64,000 nucleotides of DNA from Halotia branconii CENA392 (GTDB lineage: Bacteria > Cyanobacteriota > Cyanobacteriia > Cyanobacteriales > Nostocaceae): the NCBI RefSeq assembly GCF_029953635.1, contig NZ_CP124543.1, positions 186,001 to 250,000 of the forward strand. Direction: 5' to 3'. Both the position numbers and the translations under genes were made by a program. Below are positions 45,931 to 54,564 of this stretch, piece after piece. How positions within the stretch are numbered: position 1 is the first letter of the stretch; each line of letters begins with the position of its first letter. The notes below the pieces were generated by a model. It worked only from the letters and a program-made list of their open reading frames with translations. It was not told where the DNA came from and did not search any database.

Positions 45931-47505
45931 ATGCTCAAAGTTATTAGGGTTGCCGCCATATCCCTGATCTCTATCTTGCTGGTAGCGACTTTCGGGTTTT
46001 TGTACATCGAATCAACTTGGGCGAAACCTGTATTCAGAACTCCTCAAGAAGCATTTATCCACGGCAGTATTGGTACTGAGTTAGCGCCTTTACCAGTTAT
46101 GCAAGTCTTACCTGATATATTTCCCGATCAATTTCAGCCAGCAGGCAAAGAAGCCGGGGATTGGGTTGAGCAATTCGGTTTTATCCATAGCAAACCCGGA
46201 GAGAATGAAGGATTGCCAGTGGGTTTTAGTACTTCCAACTTTCAACCACAATCGGGAAATCCTTCGCCTGTAAAGTTTGTGGGCTTTAGCTGTGCATTGT
46301 GTCACACCTCCCAAATTAAAAGATCTCCTGAAGATGAAGGTGTGATAGTTACAGGGATGGGAAGTACTTCCTTAGATTTGTTTGCCTGGGTGGATGCTTT
46401 CAAAACAGCAATTCTGGACGAAAAGCGTTTGACTGTAGAAAATGTTGCCGAAGCTTATGAAACTAAGTTCCAAAAACCACTAGGAATTTTAGAAAAAACT
46501 GTAGTTAGTTTTTGGTTATCAACTGCTAGAGGTCAAATACAAGCTACACTTCCCAAATGGGATGCCCCTTATAGTGGCAAAGATTTAAGAAATTCTCAGT
46601 TAGAACCTATTGGCCCTGCCAGAACCCAACCTTTTAAAGAGTTGGTACACTTTGTCATGGATCGTCCTGCTGCTTTGGATAAGTCTTATTCCAAACTGCC
46701 GTCGTTGTACGAACAAAAAAATCGTGACTGGGCGCAATATGATGGCAGTGTTAAAGACCGTCTTAGTCGTAGTGTACTTGCTGCTGTGGCGGCAGGAGCA
46801 ACTCCGAATAACTTAGTAGTGCCAGAAATTTCGCATAATGTCACCCAAGCTATTGAATATACGCTGGATTTAAAAGGGCCTAAATATACTGAGGTATTTA
46901 AAGACCAAGGCATTCAGCTCGATCCACAGAAAATAGAACGTGGTCGTGCTGTCTTTATGCAAAGTTGCGCTACTTGTCATGGATATCGCAACTTGGAAGA
47001 TGATACTTGGGTAAAAGGAGAACTTCAGGGTTTAATTACGCCCATAGAGGAAATTAAAACTGACTCCGAACGAGTTAACTATCGTTACTATCAAGAATTG
47101 CCGGATGCTGTTGAAAGTTTCTTTCCTGATAATCATCCTTTAAAGCCTAAACGAGAAAACCTCAGACCAGGGCCTTTAGGAGATACTAAAGGTTACATTA
47201 ATGCTCCCATAGAAGCGGTTTTTGCTCGTGCGCCATATTTGCATAATGCCAGTGTTTTGACTTTAGCGGAGTTAATTAATCTCAAACCTCGTCGAGAGGT
47301 TTTTTATCGGGGAGAAAATCTTTATGATCCGGTTGATGTTGGTTTGATTTCACCAACTGAGGCTGATGATCAACATTACTTTAAATTAGATACTCGTGTT
47401 CAGGGTAATTCTAACAAAGGGCATGATTACCCTTGGGGTTATCAAGAAGCTGGTTGGAATCAGGGGGATTTGGAGGATTTATTGGAGTATCTCAAGACAC
47501 TTTAA
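45931..47505 (+). CDS. two-haem c-type cytochrome, membrane-anchored
   Basis: A 524-residue protein with an N-terminal signal/anchor (about residues 5-28, VAAISLISILLVATFGFLYI). Two CxxCH haem sites are seen: CALCHT (Cys 121) and CATCHG (Cys 346), followed by Met residues that could be axial ligands. Segments such as FARAPYLHNASVLTLAEL and GRAVFMQSCATCHG resemble the di-haem cytochrome c/peroxidase-like group. It should act in the periplasm or lumen, probably accepting electrons from a partner oxidoreductase. Within the locus, the GMC enzyme is a plausible source, although that protein shows no export signal. Confidence 0.85.
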   Translation: MLKVIRVAAISLISILLVATFGFLYIESTWAKPVFRTPQEAFIHGSIGTELAPLPVMQVLPDIFPDQFQPAGKEAGDWVEQFGFIHSKPGENEGLPVGFSTSNFQPQSGNPSPVKFVGFSCALCHTSQIKRSPEDEGVIVTGMGSTSLDLFAWVDAFKTAILDEKRLTVENVAEAYETKFQKPLGILEKTVVSFWLSTARGQIQATLPKWDAPYSGKDLRNSQLEPIGPARTQPFKELVHFVMDRPAALDKSYSKLPSLYEQKNRDWAQYDGSVKDRLSRSVLAAVAAGATPNNLVVPEISHNVTQAIEYTLDLKGPKYTEVFKDQGIQLDPQKIERGRAVFMQSCATCHGYRNLEDDTWVKGELQGLITPIEEIKTDSERVNYRYYQELPDAVESFFPDNHPLKPKRENLRPGPLGDTKGYINAPIEAVFARAPYLHNASVLTLAELINLKPRREVFYRGENLYDPVDVGLISPTEADDQHYFKLDTRVQGNSNKGHDYPWGYQEAGWNQGDLEDLLEYLKTL

Positions 47506-47642
47506 TTTCTGTGATCTCTGTGCCTCTGCGGTTTATTTTTAATTGCACAGACACAGAGTCAAGAGGTTATAGCTAATCTCAGGTTAATGAATTACATCTT
47601 TTTTATCTCGCGCAAAGGCGCAAAGGCGCAAAGAAGAACGCA

Positions 47643-49535
47643 ATGAGAATAGTTAAGTTTAAAATAAATGTTTCTTTGGCAGAGTTTACTAATACTTTTT
47701 TATCTTTTGGGATTATATTGATTGTTGCTTTGCTGGCTGCGGAGTTAAGTCCAAATTTGAATTTACATCGCGCAATTTATTCATTTTGGGCTAGCTCTTT
47801 GCTATTAATTCCGGCAATTTATTTATATATTTCGCTGGGAAAGTTAGCTAAGAGTAACAATTATTGGTTGTTGCTGTGGAGTTTTAGCTTTGTAGCTTAT
47901 TTGGTGCATTTATTTTATGAGGTGTTTGTAATTTCTGGCAATGTTAAAGAAACTTTTGTTGCTGGTGGAACTGCGATCGCTACTGGTAAGTTAATTTTAG
48001 GCTTATGGTGGGGAATAGATGTCGCTTTAGCATGGTTTACTGATTCTTCTGCAAAATGGATACAAATTGAAAGAATTGGTATTAATATTTGTGTTGGTTT
48101 AAGCTTTCTAGTTATCTTGATTTTTCAAGAGGGATTGGCTCGTAGTTTGGGCGTAATTTTAGCGATCGCAATTGTGGTAGCTTTGTTGGTACGATCGCAA
48201 GATCCTTTGAATAATCAAAATATTGCAGATTTACCACCGGGTTCTTTTGGTTTGCCTTTCTTGGGAGAAACTATCTCTCTAGCTTGGGATAACCATAAAT
48301 TCTACCGCGATCGCTTGCAAAAGTATGGTTCTGTTTTTAAAACTCATTTATTCGGTAAACCTGTTATTGCTTTTATTGGGCCGGAAGCTTTTACCTTTTT
48401 TCTTGACCAGAAATATTTTACTCGTGAGCAAGCTAATCCCCAGCCGATTCAAGAATTACTGGATTGGGAATCTTTACCGTTATTGGATGGTGAAAAACAT
48501 CGCGATCGCAAAAATCTGATTCTCCAGGCTTTTACTCCCCAAGCTTTTGATAAATATATTCCTTTAATAGAAGAGGTTGCTACTTATTACCTCAAGCAAT
48601 GGGAACAGTTAGGTAGTTTTGCTTGGATACCTGAATACCGCAAACTCAGCGCTTCTTTGACTAATGCTTTGTTTACTGGGGGAGTGCCAGGGCCAACGAG
48701 TGAGGCAGTCGGGGAAATTATTGAAACATTTGTTAAAGGTTTTACCTCTGTACCCGTTAACTTACGCTGGAATGGCTACGGAAAAGCGCTACAAAGTCGA
48801 GATAAGTTGCTGGCTTTAATTGACAAAGCGATCGCTCAACATCGTCAGCAACCTCAGCAAGATATGCTGGGTATTCTTTTACAAACCCGTCGTGAAGATG
48901 GCAGCAGCCTTACTGATGAACAGTTACGCCGTGAAGTACTGCATTTGTTCTTCGCAGCTTATGGAGGCATTTATATCTCCTTAACTTTTCTGTCGATGAC
49001 TCTGGCTCAACATCCAGAAATGATGATGCTTGCCAGAGAAGAAGTTAATGCACAGGTTCCTGATGGCTCTTTGAATATGGAGCGATTACAGAATTTGGTG
49101 TATCTCAAAAAACTTGCTTACGAAATTCGCCGTTTTTATCCCATCAATGCTGCAACTTTTTTCGCCAAAGTTAAGCAGGAGTGTGAATTTCAAAACTACC
49201 GCATACCCAAAGATTGGGGTGCAGTCGGCGGGATTCATACTACTATGCATCTGCCCCAAGTTTTTCCTGAGCCGGAACAATTCAAACCCTGCCGTTTTGC
49301 TCCAGAAAAGTTTGCAGCTTTGCCCCAAAACAGCTATGTACCGCACGGTGGCGGCGCTCCAGATAGTCACCGCTGTCCTGGAGAAGACTTAATCACGGTA
49401 CTAATCAAAGTCATAGCTGTGCATTTGCTACGTAAATACAACTGGGAACTACCACCGCAAAATCTAGAATTGAATTGTAATTTATTTCCGATTCCTCAGG
49501 ATGGGTTGAAGGTAAATTTCGGCTTGAATAAATAA
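47643..49535 (+). CDS. cytochrome P450 fused to an N-terminal membrane domain
   Basis: A 630-residue protein. Residues 1-185 contain about six hydrophobic helices and resemble no domain I know. From about 195 it is a cytochrome P450: LPPGSFGLPFLGETISLAW, ExxR at Glu494/Arg497 (YEIRRFYP) and the haem ligand Cys578 in GGGAPDSHRCPGEDL. The insertion in the Cys loop resembles CYP152-like and other bacterial peroxygenase-type enzymes. The I-helix reads FFAAYGG (438-442 AAYGG) where oxygen-activating P450s have AGx(D/E)T, so both acid and Thr are absent. Starts 137 bases after the cytochrome c gene. Confidence 0.87.
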   Translation: MRIVKFKINVSLAEFTNTFLSFGIILIVALLAAELSPNLNLHRAIYSFWASSLLLIPAIYLYISLGKLAKSNNYWLLLWSFSFVAYLVHLFYEVFVISGNVKETFVAGGTAIATGKLILGLWWGIDVALAWFTDSSAKWIQIERIGINICVGLSFLVILIFQEGLARSLGVILAIAIVVALLVRSQDPLNNQNIADLPPGSFGLPFLGETISLAWDNHKFYRDRLQKYGSVFKTHLFGKPVIAFIGPEAFTFFLDQKYFTREQANPQPIQELLDWESLPLLDGEKHRDRKNLILQAFTPQAFDKYIPLIEEVATYYLKQWEQLGSFAWIPEYRKLSASLTNALFTGGVPGPTSEAVGEIIETFVKGFTSVPVNLRWNGYGKALQSRDKLLALIDKAIAQHRQQPQQDMLGILLQTRREDGSSLTDEQLRREVLHLFFAAYGGIYISLTFLSMTLAQHPEMMMLAREEVNAQVPDGSLNMERLQNLVYLKKLAYEIRRFYPINAATFFAKVKQECEFQNYRIPKDWGAVGGIHTTMHLPQVFPEPEQFKPCRFAPEKFAALPQNSYVPHGGGAPDSHRCPGEDLITVLIKVIAVHLLRKYNWELPPQNLELNCNLFPIPQDGLKVNFGLNK

Positions 49536-49558
49536 TTACTTGAGAGGAAAGCAGTGTA

Positions 49559-50500
49559 ATGAATATCTTAATTTGGCTAATAGTAATTGTTTTATTATTG
49601 TATGTATTTGTAGTAGCAAATTCCGCACGATTGCTAATTAAACCTAAGCGGCAGCAACTCTGGACTAATCCAAAACAAGAATTAGGGTTAGGCTACGAAG
49701 ATGTAGAGTTTCCGGCTCAGGATGGCATCATGCTGAGTGGCTGGTTCATTCCAGCAACTCAAATGCCGGCAGCAACTGTGATTATGGTACATGGCTGGCC
49801 TTGGAATCGCATCGGCACGAAAGCCAACGACTTCTTAGGAGATTTGCCTGGGAGTAAGCCAATTAACTTATTGCCATTTGCTAAAGCCTTGCGCGATCGC
49901 AACTATAATGTGTTGATGTTTGACCTCCGCAATCATGGTCAAAGTAGTGCCAAGATTCCCCTAACCTCTGGCTGGTTAGAAAAGCGTGATTTATTAGGAG
50001 CCATACGCTACGCCAAGAGTCGCAACGAAGTAGATCCCAATCGCATCGGGACTATTGGGTTTTCTATGGGAGGCAACACTGTAGTATTCACTCTTCCCCA
50101 TAGTACAGATATTAAAGCCGCTGTCGCTGTGCAACCAAATACCTCGGCAGTCTTTGGGCAACGTTATCGCGCCGATAAATTTGGCCCCCTCGCTCAAATA
50201 CTTGGATCATCGGTGGAAATACTTTATCGTTTATCAGGCGGGCCAAGTACTGCTTTTATCGAACCTGCTTATGAAGCAGCCAACTCTCGTGATATTCCCG
50301 TGCTTTATGTGCAAGGTACAGGTGACAAATGGGGTAGTATTGCTGACGTTGCCAATATGGTAGCATCCACGCCCAACGCTGTAGAGCCTTTATATCCTGA
50401 AACAGATCACCGTTTTGGTGGCTATCAATACGTTATTGATCAGCCGGATAAAGTACTTGCCTTCTTTGATCAGTATTTGGGTAATACCAGTTCTATATGA
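49559..50500 (+). CDS. alpha/beta hydrolase with N-terminal membrane anchor
   Basis: A 313-residue hydrolase with one N-terminal transmembrane helix (about residues 2-20) and a domain of the dienelactone-hydrolase/BAAT-like or FrsA-like type: VIMVHGWPWNR, VLMFDLRNHGQS, the elbow TIGFSMGG (Ser about 170), LYVQGTGDKWG with the acid, and PETDHRFGGYQ with the His. It starts 23 bases after the P450 stop, so the two are co-transcribed. A strong terminator follows at 50524. Confidence 0.86.
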   Translation: MNILIWLIVIVLLLYVFVVANSARLLIKPKRQQLWTNPKQELGLGYEDVEFPAQDGIMLSGWFIPATQMPAATVIMVHGWPWNRIGTKANDFLGDLPGSKPINLLPFAKALRDRNYNVLMFDLRNHGQSSAKIPLTSGWLEKRDLLGAIRYAKSRNEVDPNRIGTIGFSMGGNTVVFTLPHSTDIKAAVAVQPNTSAVFGQRYRADKFGPLAQILGSSVEILYRLSGGPSTAFIEPAYEAANSRDIPVLYVQGTGDKWGSIADVANMVASTPNAVEPLYPETDHRFGGYQYVIDQPDKVLAFFDQYLGNTSSI

Positions 50501-50523
50501 AAATGCACATAGAACTAGTATAA

Positions 50524-50552
50524 GGCTGCTTACGCAGCCTTTGTGTTTTTTT
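50524..50552 (+). terminator. factor-independent terminator ending the GMC-P450 locus
   Basis: A perfect stem GGCTGC-TTAC-GCAGCC (50524-50539) is followed by TTTGTGTTTTTTT. It lies 23 bases after the last hydrolase gene and marks the end of the transcript. Confidence 0.88.
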
Positions 50553-50627
50553 CTACGCTTTAAGAGAGATGAATAACTGTATAAGGGTAAGTAAGAATTA
50601 ATTGGAAACTTTAAACAGGGTAAATTC

Positions 50628-50867
50628 ATGGCTGAAAGTAATGGAAATTCTCAGCAACCTATCAGTGACTTAGAATATGATTTTCTCACCGTCTTGCATA
50701 ACAAAGCTGAAGCAGTAAGAGCTTATGAAACTTACATTCAAGATGCCCAAGAAGCAAACTCACAACCTTGCGTAGAATTGTTCCAAAAACTGCGGCAATC
50801 TGAAATGGAACAAGCACAAGAGATTCGCCATCATCTACAAGAAGTAATGCAGCACGGTAAAATGTAA
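50628..50867 (+). CDS. small conserved helical protein
   Basis: A 79-residue acidic, helical protein: SDLEYDFLTVLHNKAEAVRA, then YIQDAQEANSQPCVELFQKL and a C-terminal RHHLQEVMQHGKM. The EYD...E and E...H spacing recalls short ferritin-like helices, but a metal site is not evident. An upstream AACAGGGTAA may serve as ribosome site. It starts after the terminator at 50524, so it is not in the P450 transcript. Confidence 0.65.
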   Translation: MAESNGNSQQPISDLEYDFLTVLHNKAEAVRAYETYIQDAQEANSQPCVELFQKLRQSEMEQAQEIRHHLQEVMQHGKM

Positions 50868-50981
50868 GATTATTCATTAATAGATAGAGAGCAGCTGATA
50901 CTATCAAATAGATTAATTATCAGCTGCTTGCTGTATTGGCTACATTGTTAAAAATTATCATGCATTTAACTTGAACATTCT

Positions 50982-51641
50982 TTAAGCATGAAAGGGACAT
51001 CCAGAAGCGGTTAATTTGTTGAGAAAAACACTGTTATCAAAGAAATGTTCTACAGATTCAATCTTAAGTTCTTCCGTGACACGGGCGACACTTAATCCAA
51101 TTATTTCTATGGTTTCACCTGTAGGAGCAAAGTTTTTAAAGTTTCCTTTAAATTGTCCCCAATGTCTCCACTTAAAGACAACATTAGGAGGAGGCGATAA
51201 AACTTCGATTAATTCCCAATGAAATCCTTCTGGAAAAGCTGTATGAAAAAGATTATAGGAAGAATCAAAGGTTTCCTCTGTTGACCTATAGTGTTCTGTC
51301 TCTCCTAAAAAGAGGTTGTAAGTACCGACATCAATTACATCTTGTGCTGTATATTGTTTGCCACCGTTAGTACTCATGCGAAACTTATCAGTAACCACAG
51401 AAAGCCATTGTTGTGGATTAATTTTGTGAGTGGCTTCCATCTCAAAAGTTCGCACCAGATTATAAGCGATCGCATTGAGAGAACCTTCGGCATGGTTGCA
51501 CTGGCGTTCTTGTTCAAGGAATCGATTGGTATGAGAATAATCAGGTCTAGTCTCACGCCATTCAACAGAACTATCTACTGCAATCACTTCTTCCCGATCT
51601 TTTACCCAAAGGGGTAATTGTACTGGTTCTGTGTTAGTCAT
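50982..51641 (-). CDS. SnoaL-like (NTF2-fold) protein
   Basis: A 219-residue protein starting at MTNTEPVQLP. The core, from about residue 65, has the pattern of SnoaL-like polyketide-cyclase/NTF2-fold proteins: AYNLVRTFEMEATHKINPQQW, AQDVIDVGTYN, PEGFHWELIEV, VFKWRHWGQFKG and GLSVARVTEELKIESVEHFFDN. Residues 1-60 are an added N-terminal segment. The ligand is unknown. The longest frame would begin at 51725, but its first 28 residues look unrelated and the family start fits 51641. Next to a cyclase-family gene on the same strand. Confidence 0.75.
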   Translation of the reverse strand: MTNTEPVQLPLWVKDREEVIAVDSSVEWRETRPDYSHTNRFLEQERQCNHAEGSLNAIAYNLVRTFEMEATHKINPQQWLSVVTDKFRMSTNGGKQYTAQDVIDVGTYNLFLGETEHYRSTEETFDSSYNLFHTAFPEGFHWELIEVLSPPPNVVFKWRHWGQFKGNFKNFAPTGETIEIIGLSVARVTEELKIESVEHFFDNSVFLNKLTASGCPFHA

Positions 51642-51797
51642 AAGAATTTCCTTGATGTAGCTACGGTTGTCTGAATTATTACGATTAAGTATAGAGAATA
51701 CCTTAAAACAGTGAACAGTTATCAACTGGTTTTTAATATCATGTCCGGCTTATTAGTTATGAATCCTGCATCTGTGCAAAAACCTGAAAACTGCTTT

Positions 51798-51822
51798 TCC
51801 CCCTGCCCCCTGCCCCCTGCGG
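51798..51822. repeat. CCCCCTG heptamer repeat
   Basis: Three tandem CCCCCTG units in the 245-base gap between the cyclase-family gene and the SnoaL-like gene. A longer array of the same heptamer is at 54472-54531. Confidence 0.6.
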
Positions 51823-51886
51823 TCTTAATGATAAGTCTTTACCCGAACACGATATGACTGGTAACTGATAATTGATAATTGTTAAA

Positions 51887-52603
51887 TTAAGGCACTAAGG
51901 CCAATACAGCAGCAGGAGAACCAGAACCATCCCGTAATCTCAAAATACCGATGACTAAGGTAGTACCTTTAGCTGGTAGCTGATCTAAATTTGTGAGATT
52001 CTCTAGCACAATGCGTGGTTTTTCCAATACCAAACGGTTAGTAGCGAAACTGTTATCCTGTCCGGGGTCAACACCATGAGTATCAATTCCTACGCCACCA
52101 ATTTGTCGCTCATCAACTAAGAACTGGGTAGCATCGCTGTTAAACCCTGGAAAATGCATAATTCCTTGAGTATCTCGGTTGAAAAATGCATCTTCATCCC
52201 ACCACTTGTTTTGCCAACCAGTATTAAGTAGAACTACGCTACCAGAAGAAATCGTGCCGTATTCTTCCTCCCAAGCCAGAATATCAGCAATAGTGAGGGC
52301 ATAGTCAGGATAAATAGTGGTGGTTTCACAGATATCTATAACTATTGCAGGTACAACTAATGATTGAGGTGAATATTGGTCAATTCCTACACCATAACTG
52401 TGAAAACTATTAGGGGCATTGATGTGAGTGGCGCTATGTTCACCCAAAGAAAAACGACGTAAGTAATAGCCATCTTGTGACAATTCTGCAACGGTGTCAA
52501 ATTCTATTGATGGGTCGCCTGGCCATTGAGGAACACTTTGATCAATTATGTGACTAAGGTGGATAACGCGTGAGTAAGTGATGGTATGTTGAGATTGTGT
52601 CAT
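51887..52603 (-). CDS. cyclase-family (kynurenine-formamidase-like) hydrolase
   Basis: A 238-residue protein of the cyclase/kynurenine formamidase fold. It shows HLSHIIDQSVPQWPGDP at residues 15-31, then the metal motif GEHSATHINAPNSFHSYG (corresponding to HxGTHxDxPxHF but with Asn in the Asp position and the first box modified), VLLNTGWQNKW and GGVGIDTHGVDPG. Such enzymes hydrolyse amides or cyclic esters with a metal ion. The Asp-to-Asn change means activity is uncertain. Same strand as the SnoaL-like gene. Confidence 0.82.
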   Translation of the reverse strand: MTQSQHTITYSRVIHLSHIIDQSVPQWPGDPSIEFDTVAELSQDGYYLRRFSLGEHSATHINAPNSFHSYGVGIDQYSPQSLVVPAIVIDICETTTIYPDYALTIADILAWEEEYGTISSGSVVLLNTGWQNKWWDEDAFFNRDTQGIMHFPGFNSDATQFLVDERQIGGVGIDTHGVDPGQDNSFATNRLVLEKPRIVLENLTNLDQLPAKGTTLVIGILRLRDGSGSPAAVLALVP

Positions 52604-52748
52604 CTGTAGAAATATCTCTTGGTTTTATTAGCGCTTTACCCCTTGGTTATTAACTGTGGGCTTTATTATTTGACTACCGCATAGTGGTAATAGGCAGATA
52701 AATAAGTAGAACGACGTAAAAAATTCAATGTTTGTAGTAAGGGTTTTA

Positions 52749-52953
52749 TACCGTTTTACTTTAAAGTTGATACATTTGGGCAAGCAGGGGAGGCAGGGGG
52801 CAGGGAGCAGGGGAGGCAGAGGAAGCAGGGGAGGCAGGGGAAGCAGGGGAGGCAGAGGAAGCAGGGGAGGCAGAGGAAGCAGGGGAGGCAGGGGAAGCAG
52901 AGGGCAGGGGGAGTAAGAAAAGTAATTTATATCAATAATTTCGTGAAATGGTA
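52749..52953. repeat. MITE-like element, copy 2, with a G/A-rich tandem-repeat core
   Basis: TACCGTTTTAC...TTGATAC (52749-52773) and ATATCAA...GTGAAATGGTA (52929-52953) match the ends of the copy at 3098-3278. The core has more GGGGAGGCA/GAGGAAGCA units, making this copy about 24 bp longer. Flanked by TA. The open frame through it, (GSRGGR)n, is an artefact. Confidence 0.7.
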
Positions 52954-53104
52954 TTACTTACATTCAACAGTTAGTACTATCGATGCATAGAATAAAAAGG
53001 CAAGAGAGTAGGAAAGAAGAATGATCACACAAATCCCAAACTTTTCCTTCTGCACCTTGCCCCAATTATTCTTTACTATTCCCTGCTTGTGAGCAATTTG
53101 ATAA

Positions 53105-53833
53105 TCAAGCCGCACAATCAAAGAGCATGGTAGTCATATAGCGTTCTGTCCATTCTGATCCAAAAGATTTTTCTAAAACCCGTCGAGTCTTGTCATTCTG
53201 CTGCTGTTTTGTACAGTAGGATTTTTGCCCTGATAGCACCCTGGCGACTTCAAGATGAGAAGTTAAAGGAGTTGAGGTACTGGCAATTTGACAATGCAAA
53301 ATTAAAAATTCCCGGACTCGCTGTAAAAAAGCGGCTTCTTCTTGAGTGTCAACCGGACGCACAAACAAACAAAATTCTGAGAAAATATCACCCCATTGGG
53401 GCAAAGCACGCGGTTGAGAAAACTGAATAGCCGAAAGAGCTGATAACCTTGTATGGTAAATTTTTGGTAATGATCGATCCTTATTAATCGGAGACAAATC
53501 AACAATTGCTGCATTAATACCGCTTCTCCCTCCCACCAAATCTGACCCAAAAATCGGTAGAGCATATTCGGGATTGGGAAACATTACACAGTGGAGAATA
53601 TCCAGCGAATTGCCTACCTGAGCTAGTTCTAGATGCAGCTTGCGAAACTGCGGTGTCTGGTAGCAATGATTTTCAATAACCAACCGTTCCCCTTCTAGGC
53701 AACCCTCGACGTAACCTAAATCTTCTGGAACCTGATAAGGTGATAGATCTAGGTGTTCTTGCCAAACTGACTCAATACAATTTGCCAGCTGGTGAATTAA
53801 GGGATGTTGGCGCGATCGCAGTGATGTTTGCAT
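53105..53833 (-). CDS. pcyA: phycocyanobilin:ferredoxin oxidoreductase
   Basis: A 242-residue ferredoxin-dependent bilin reductase of normal length. Diagnostic segments: YVEGCLEGERLVIENHCYQT, then LDILHCVMFPNPEYALPIFGSDLVGG, which carries the catalytic His (about residue 85) and Asp (about 102), INAAIVDLSP, and the C-terminal EKSFGSEWTERYMTTMLFD. It reduces biliverdin IXalpha by four electrons to phycocyanobilin, the chromophore of phycobilisomes and phytochromes. Single gene. Confidence 0.96.
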   Translation of the reverse strand: MQTSLRSRQHPLIHQLANCIESVWQEHLDLSPYQVPEDLGYVEGCLEGERLVIENHCYQTPQFRKLHLELAQVGNSLDILHCVMFPNPEYALPIFGSDLVGGRSGINAAIVDLSPINKDRSLPKIYHTRLSALSAIQFSQPRALPQWGDIFSEFCLFVRPVDTQEEAAFLQRVREFLILHCQIASTSTPLTSHLEVARVLSGQKSYCTKQQQNDKTRRVLEKSFGSEWTERYMTTMLFDCAA

Positions 53834-54090
53834 AAACTTAGTTATACGCTTTTATTTGATTAAAGTGCCGATATCTTACATTGCAATACGGTTTGTGCAA
53901 AAGGTGTGCAAACTAGGTTTAAAGTCGCGCCAGTAGTGGAATACAACTTGAGTTAGATGAACCTCTCCCCAACCCCTCTTTGCCTCGGAGAGGGGCAGAA
54001 ATTTTTCTAGTTTTGAACGAAAAAATAAAGGTTTCAAAGCCTCTGCCCACGATGGGCTACAGTGTACACACAAGTTGCTGCATCAACATT

Positions 54091-54314
54091 GCTAATGTAT
54101 TGCCTGACATTGCTAATGTATCGCCTGACATTGCTAATGTATTGCTTGACATTGCCAATGTATTGCTTGACATTGCCAATGTATCGCTTGACATTGCCGA
54201 TGTATCGCTTGACATTGCCGATGTATCGCTTGACATTGCCGATGTATCGCCTAACATTGCCGATGTATTGCCTGACATTGCCAGTGTATCGCCTGACATT
54301 GCCGATGTATTGTC
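54091..54314. repeat. 21-bp tandem repeat array (10 full units plus a partial one)
   Basis: Units begin every 21 bases from 54091 to 54301 with consensus GCY(A/G)ATGTATYGCYTGACATT. Because 21 is a multiple of 3, both strands stay open: the plus strand reads (ANVLPDI)n-like and the minus strand (AMSGDTL)n-like heptads. No start, ribosome site or homologue supports either as a protein. The array lies between pcyA (minus) and the 54331 palindrome. Sequence varies between units mostly at synonymous-looking C/T positions. Confidence 0.85.
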
Positions 54315-54330
54315 AAAATTGAGAGGCTCA

Positions 54331-54361
54331 GATCCCCGACTTATTCAATAAGTCGGGGATC
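54331..54361. repeat. GATCCCCGACTTATT perfect palindrome, copy 2
   Basis: Fifteen-base arms (54331-54345 and 54347-54361) around one C, followed by TTGTTATT. A less perfect copy is at 11592-11622. It could act as a bidirectional terminator or be a dispersed palindromic repeat. Confidence 0.7.
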
Positions 54362-54471
54362 TTGTTATTCACGAACGATTTAGGACTGCTATATTTCCTG
54401 TTTCCTGCTAAGTAAATCGGTGCAATAAAACCAAACTATGTAACGAAAAGTAAATAATGCTTAAACTCTTT

Positions 54472-54531
54472 CTCCCCCTGCCCCCTGCTCCCTGCCCCCT
54501 GCCCCCTGCCCCCTGCCCCCTGCCCCCTGCC
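54472..54531. repeat. CCCCCTG heptamer array
   Basis: About eight tandem CCCCCTG units downstream of the hydrolase gene (minus strand). Short tandem heptamers of this type are characteristic of heterocystous cyanobacterial genomes. Confidence 0.75.
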
Positions 54532-54564
54532 TTATTCCAACAATAATTATTTACGCCGACCTAC

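Noticed and set aside
52728..52916. Gly/Arg-rich 62-residue protein
   Set aside because: It is the translated core of the MITE-like element at 52749.
54091..54314. CRISPR array
   Set aside because: The 21-base units are contiguous with no unique spacers, and there are no cas genes in the window.
53980..54351. Protein of ANVLPDI heptad repeats (and its minus-strand counterpart)
   Set aside because: Both strands stay open only because the unit length is a multiple of three. No ribosome site, family or sensible ends.
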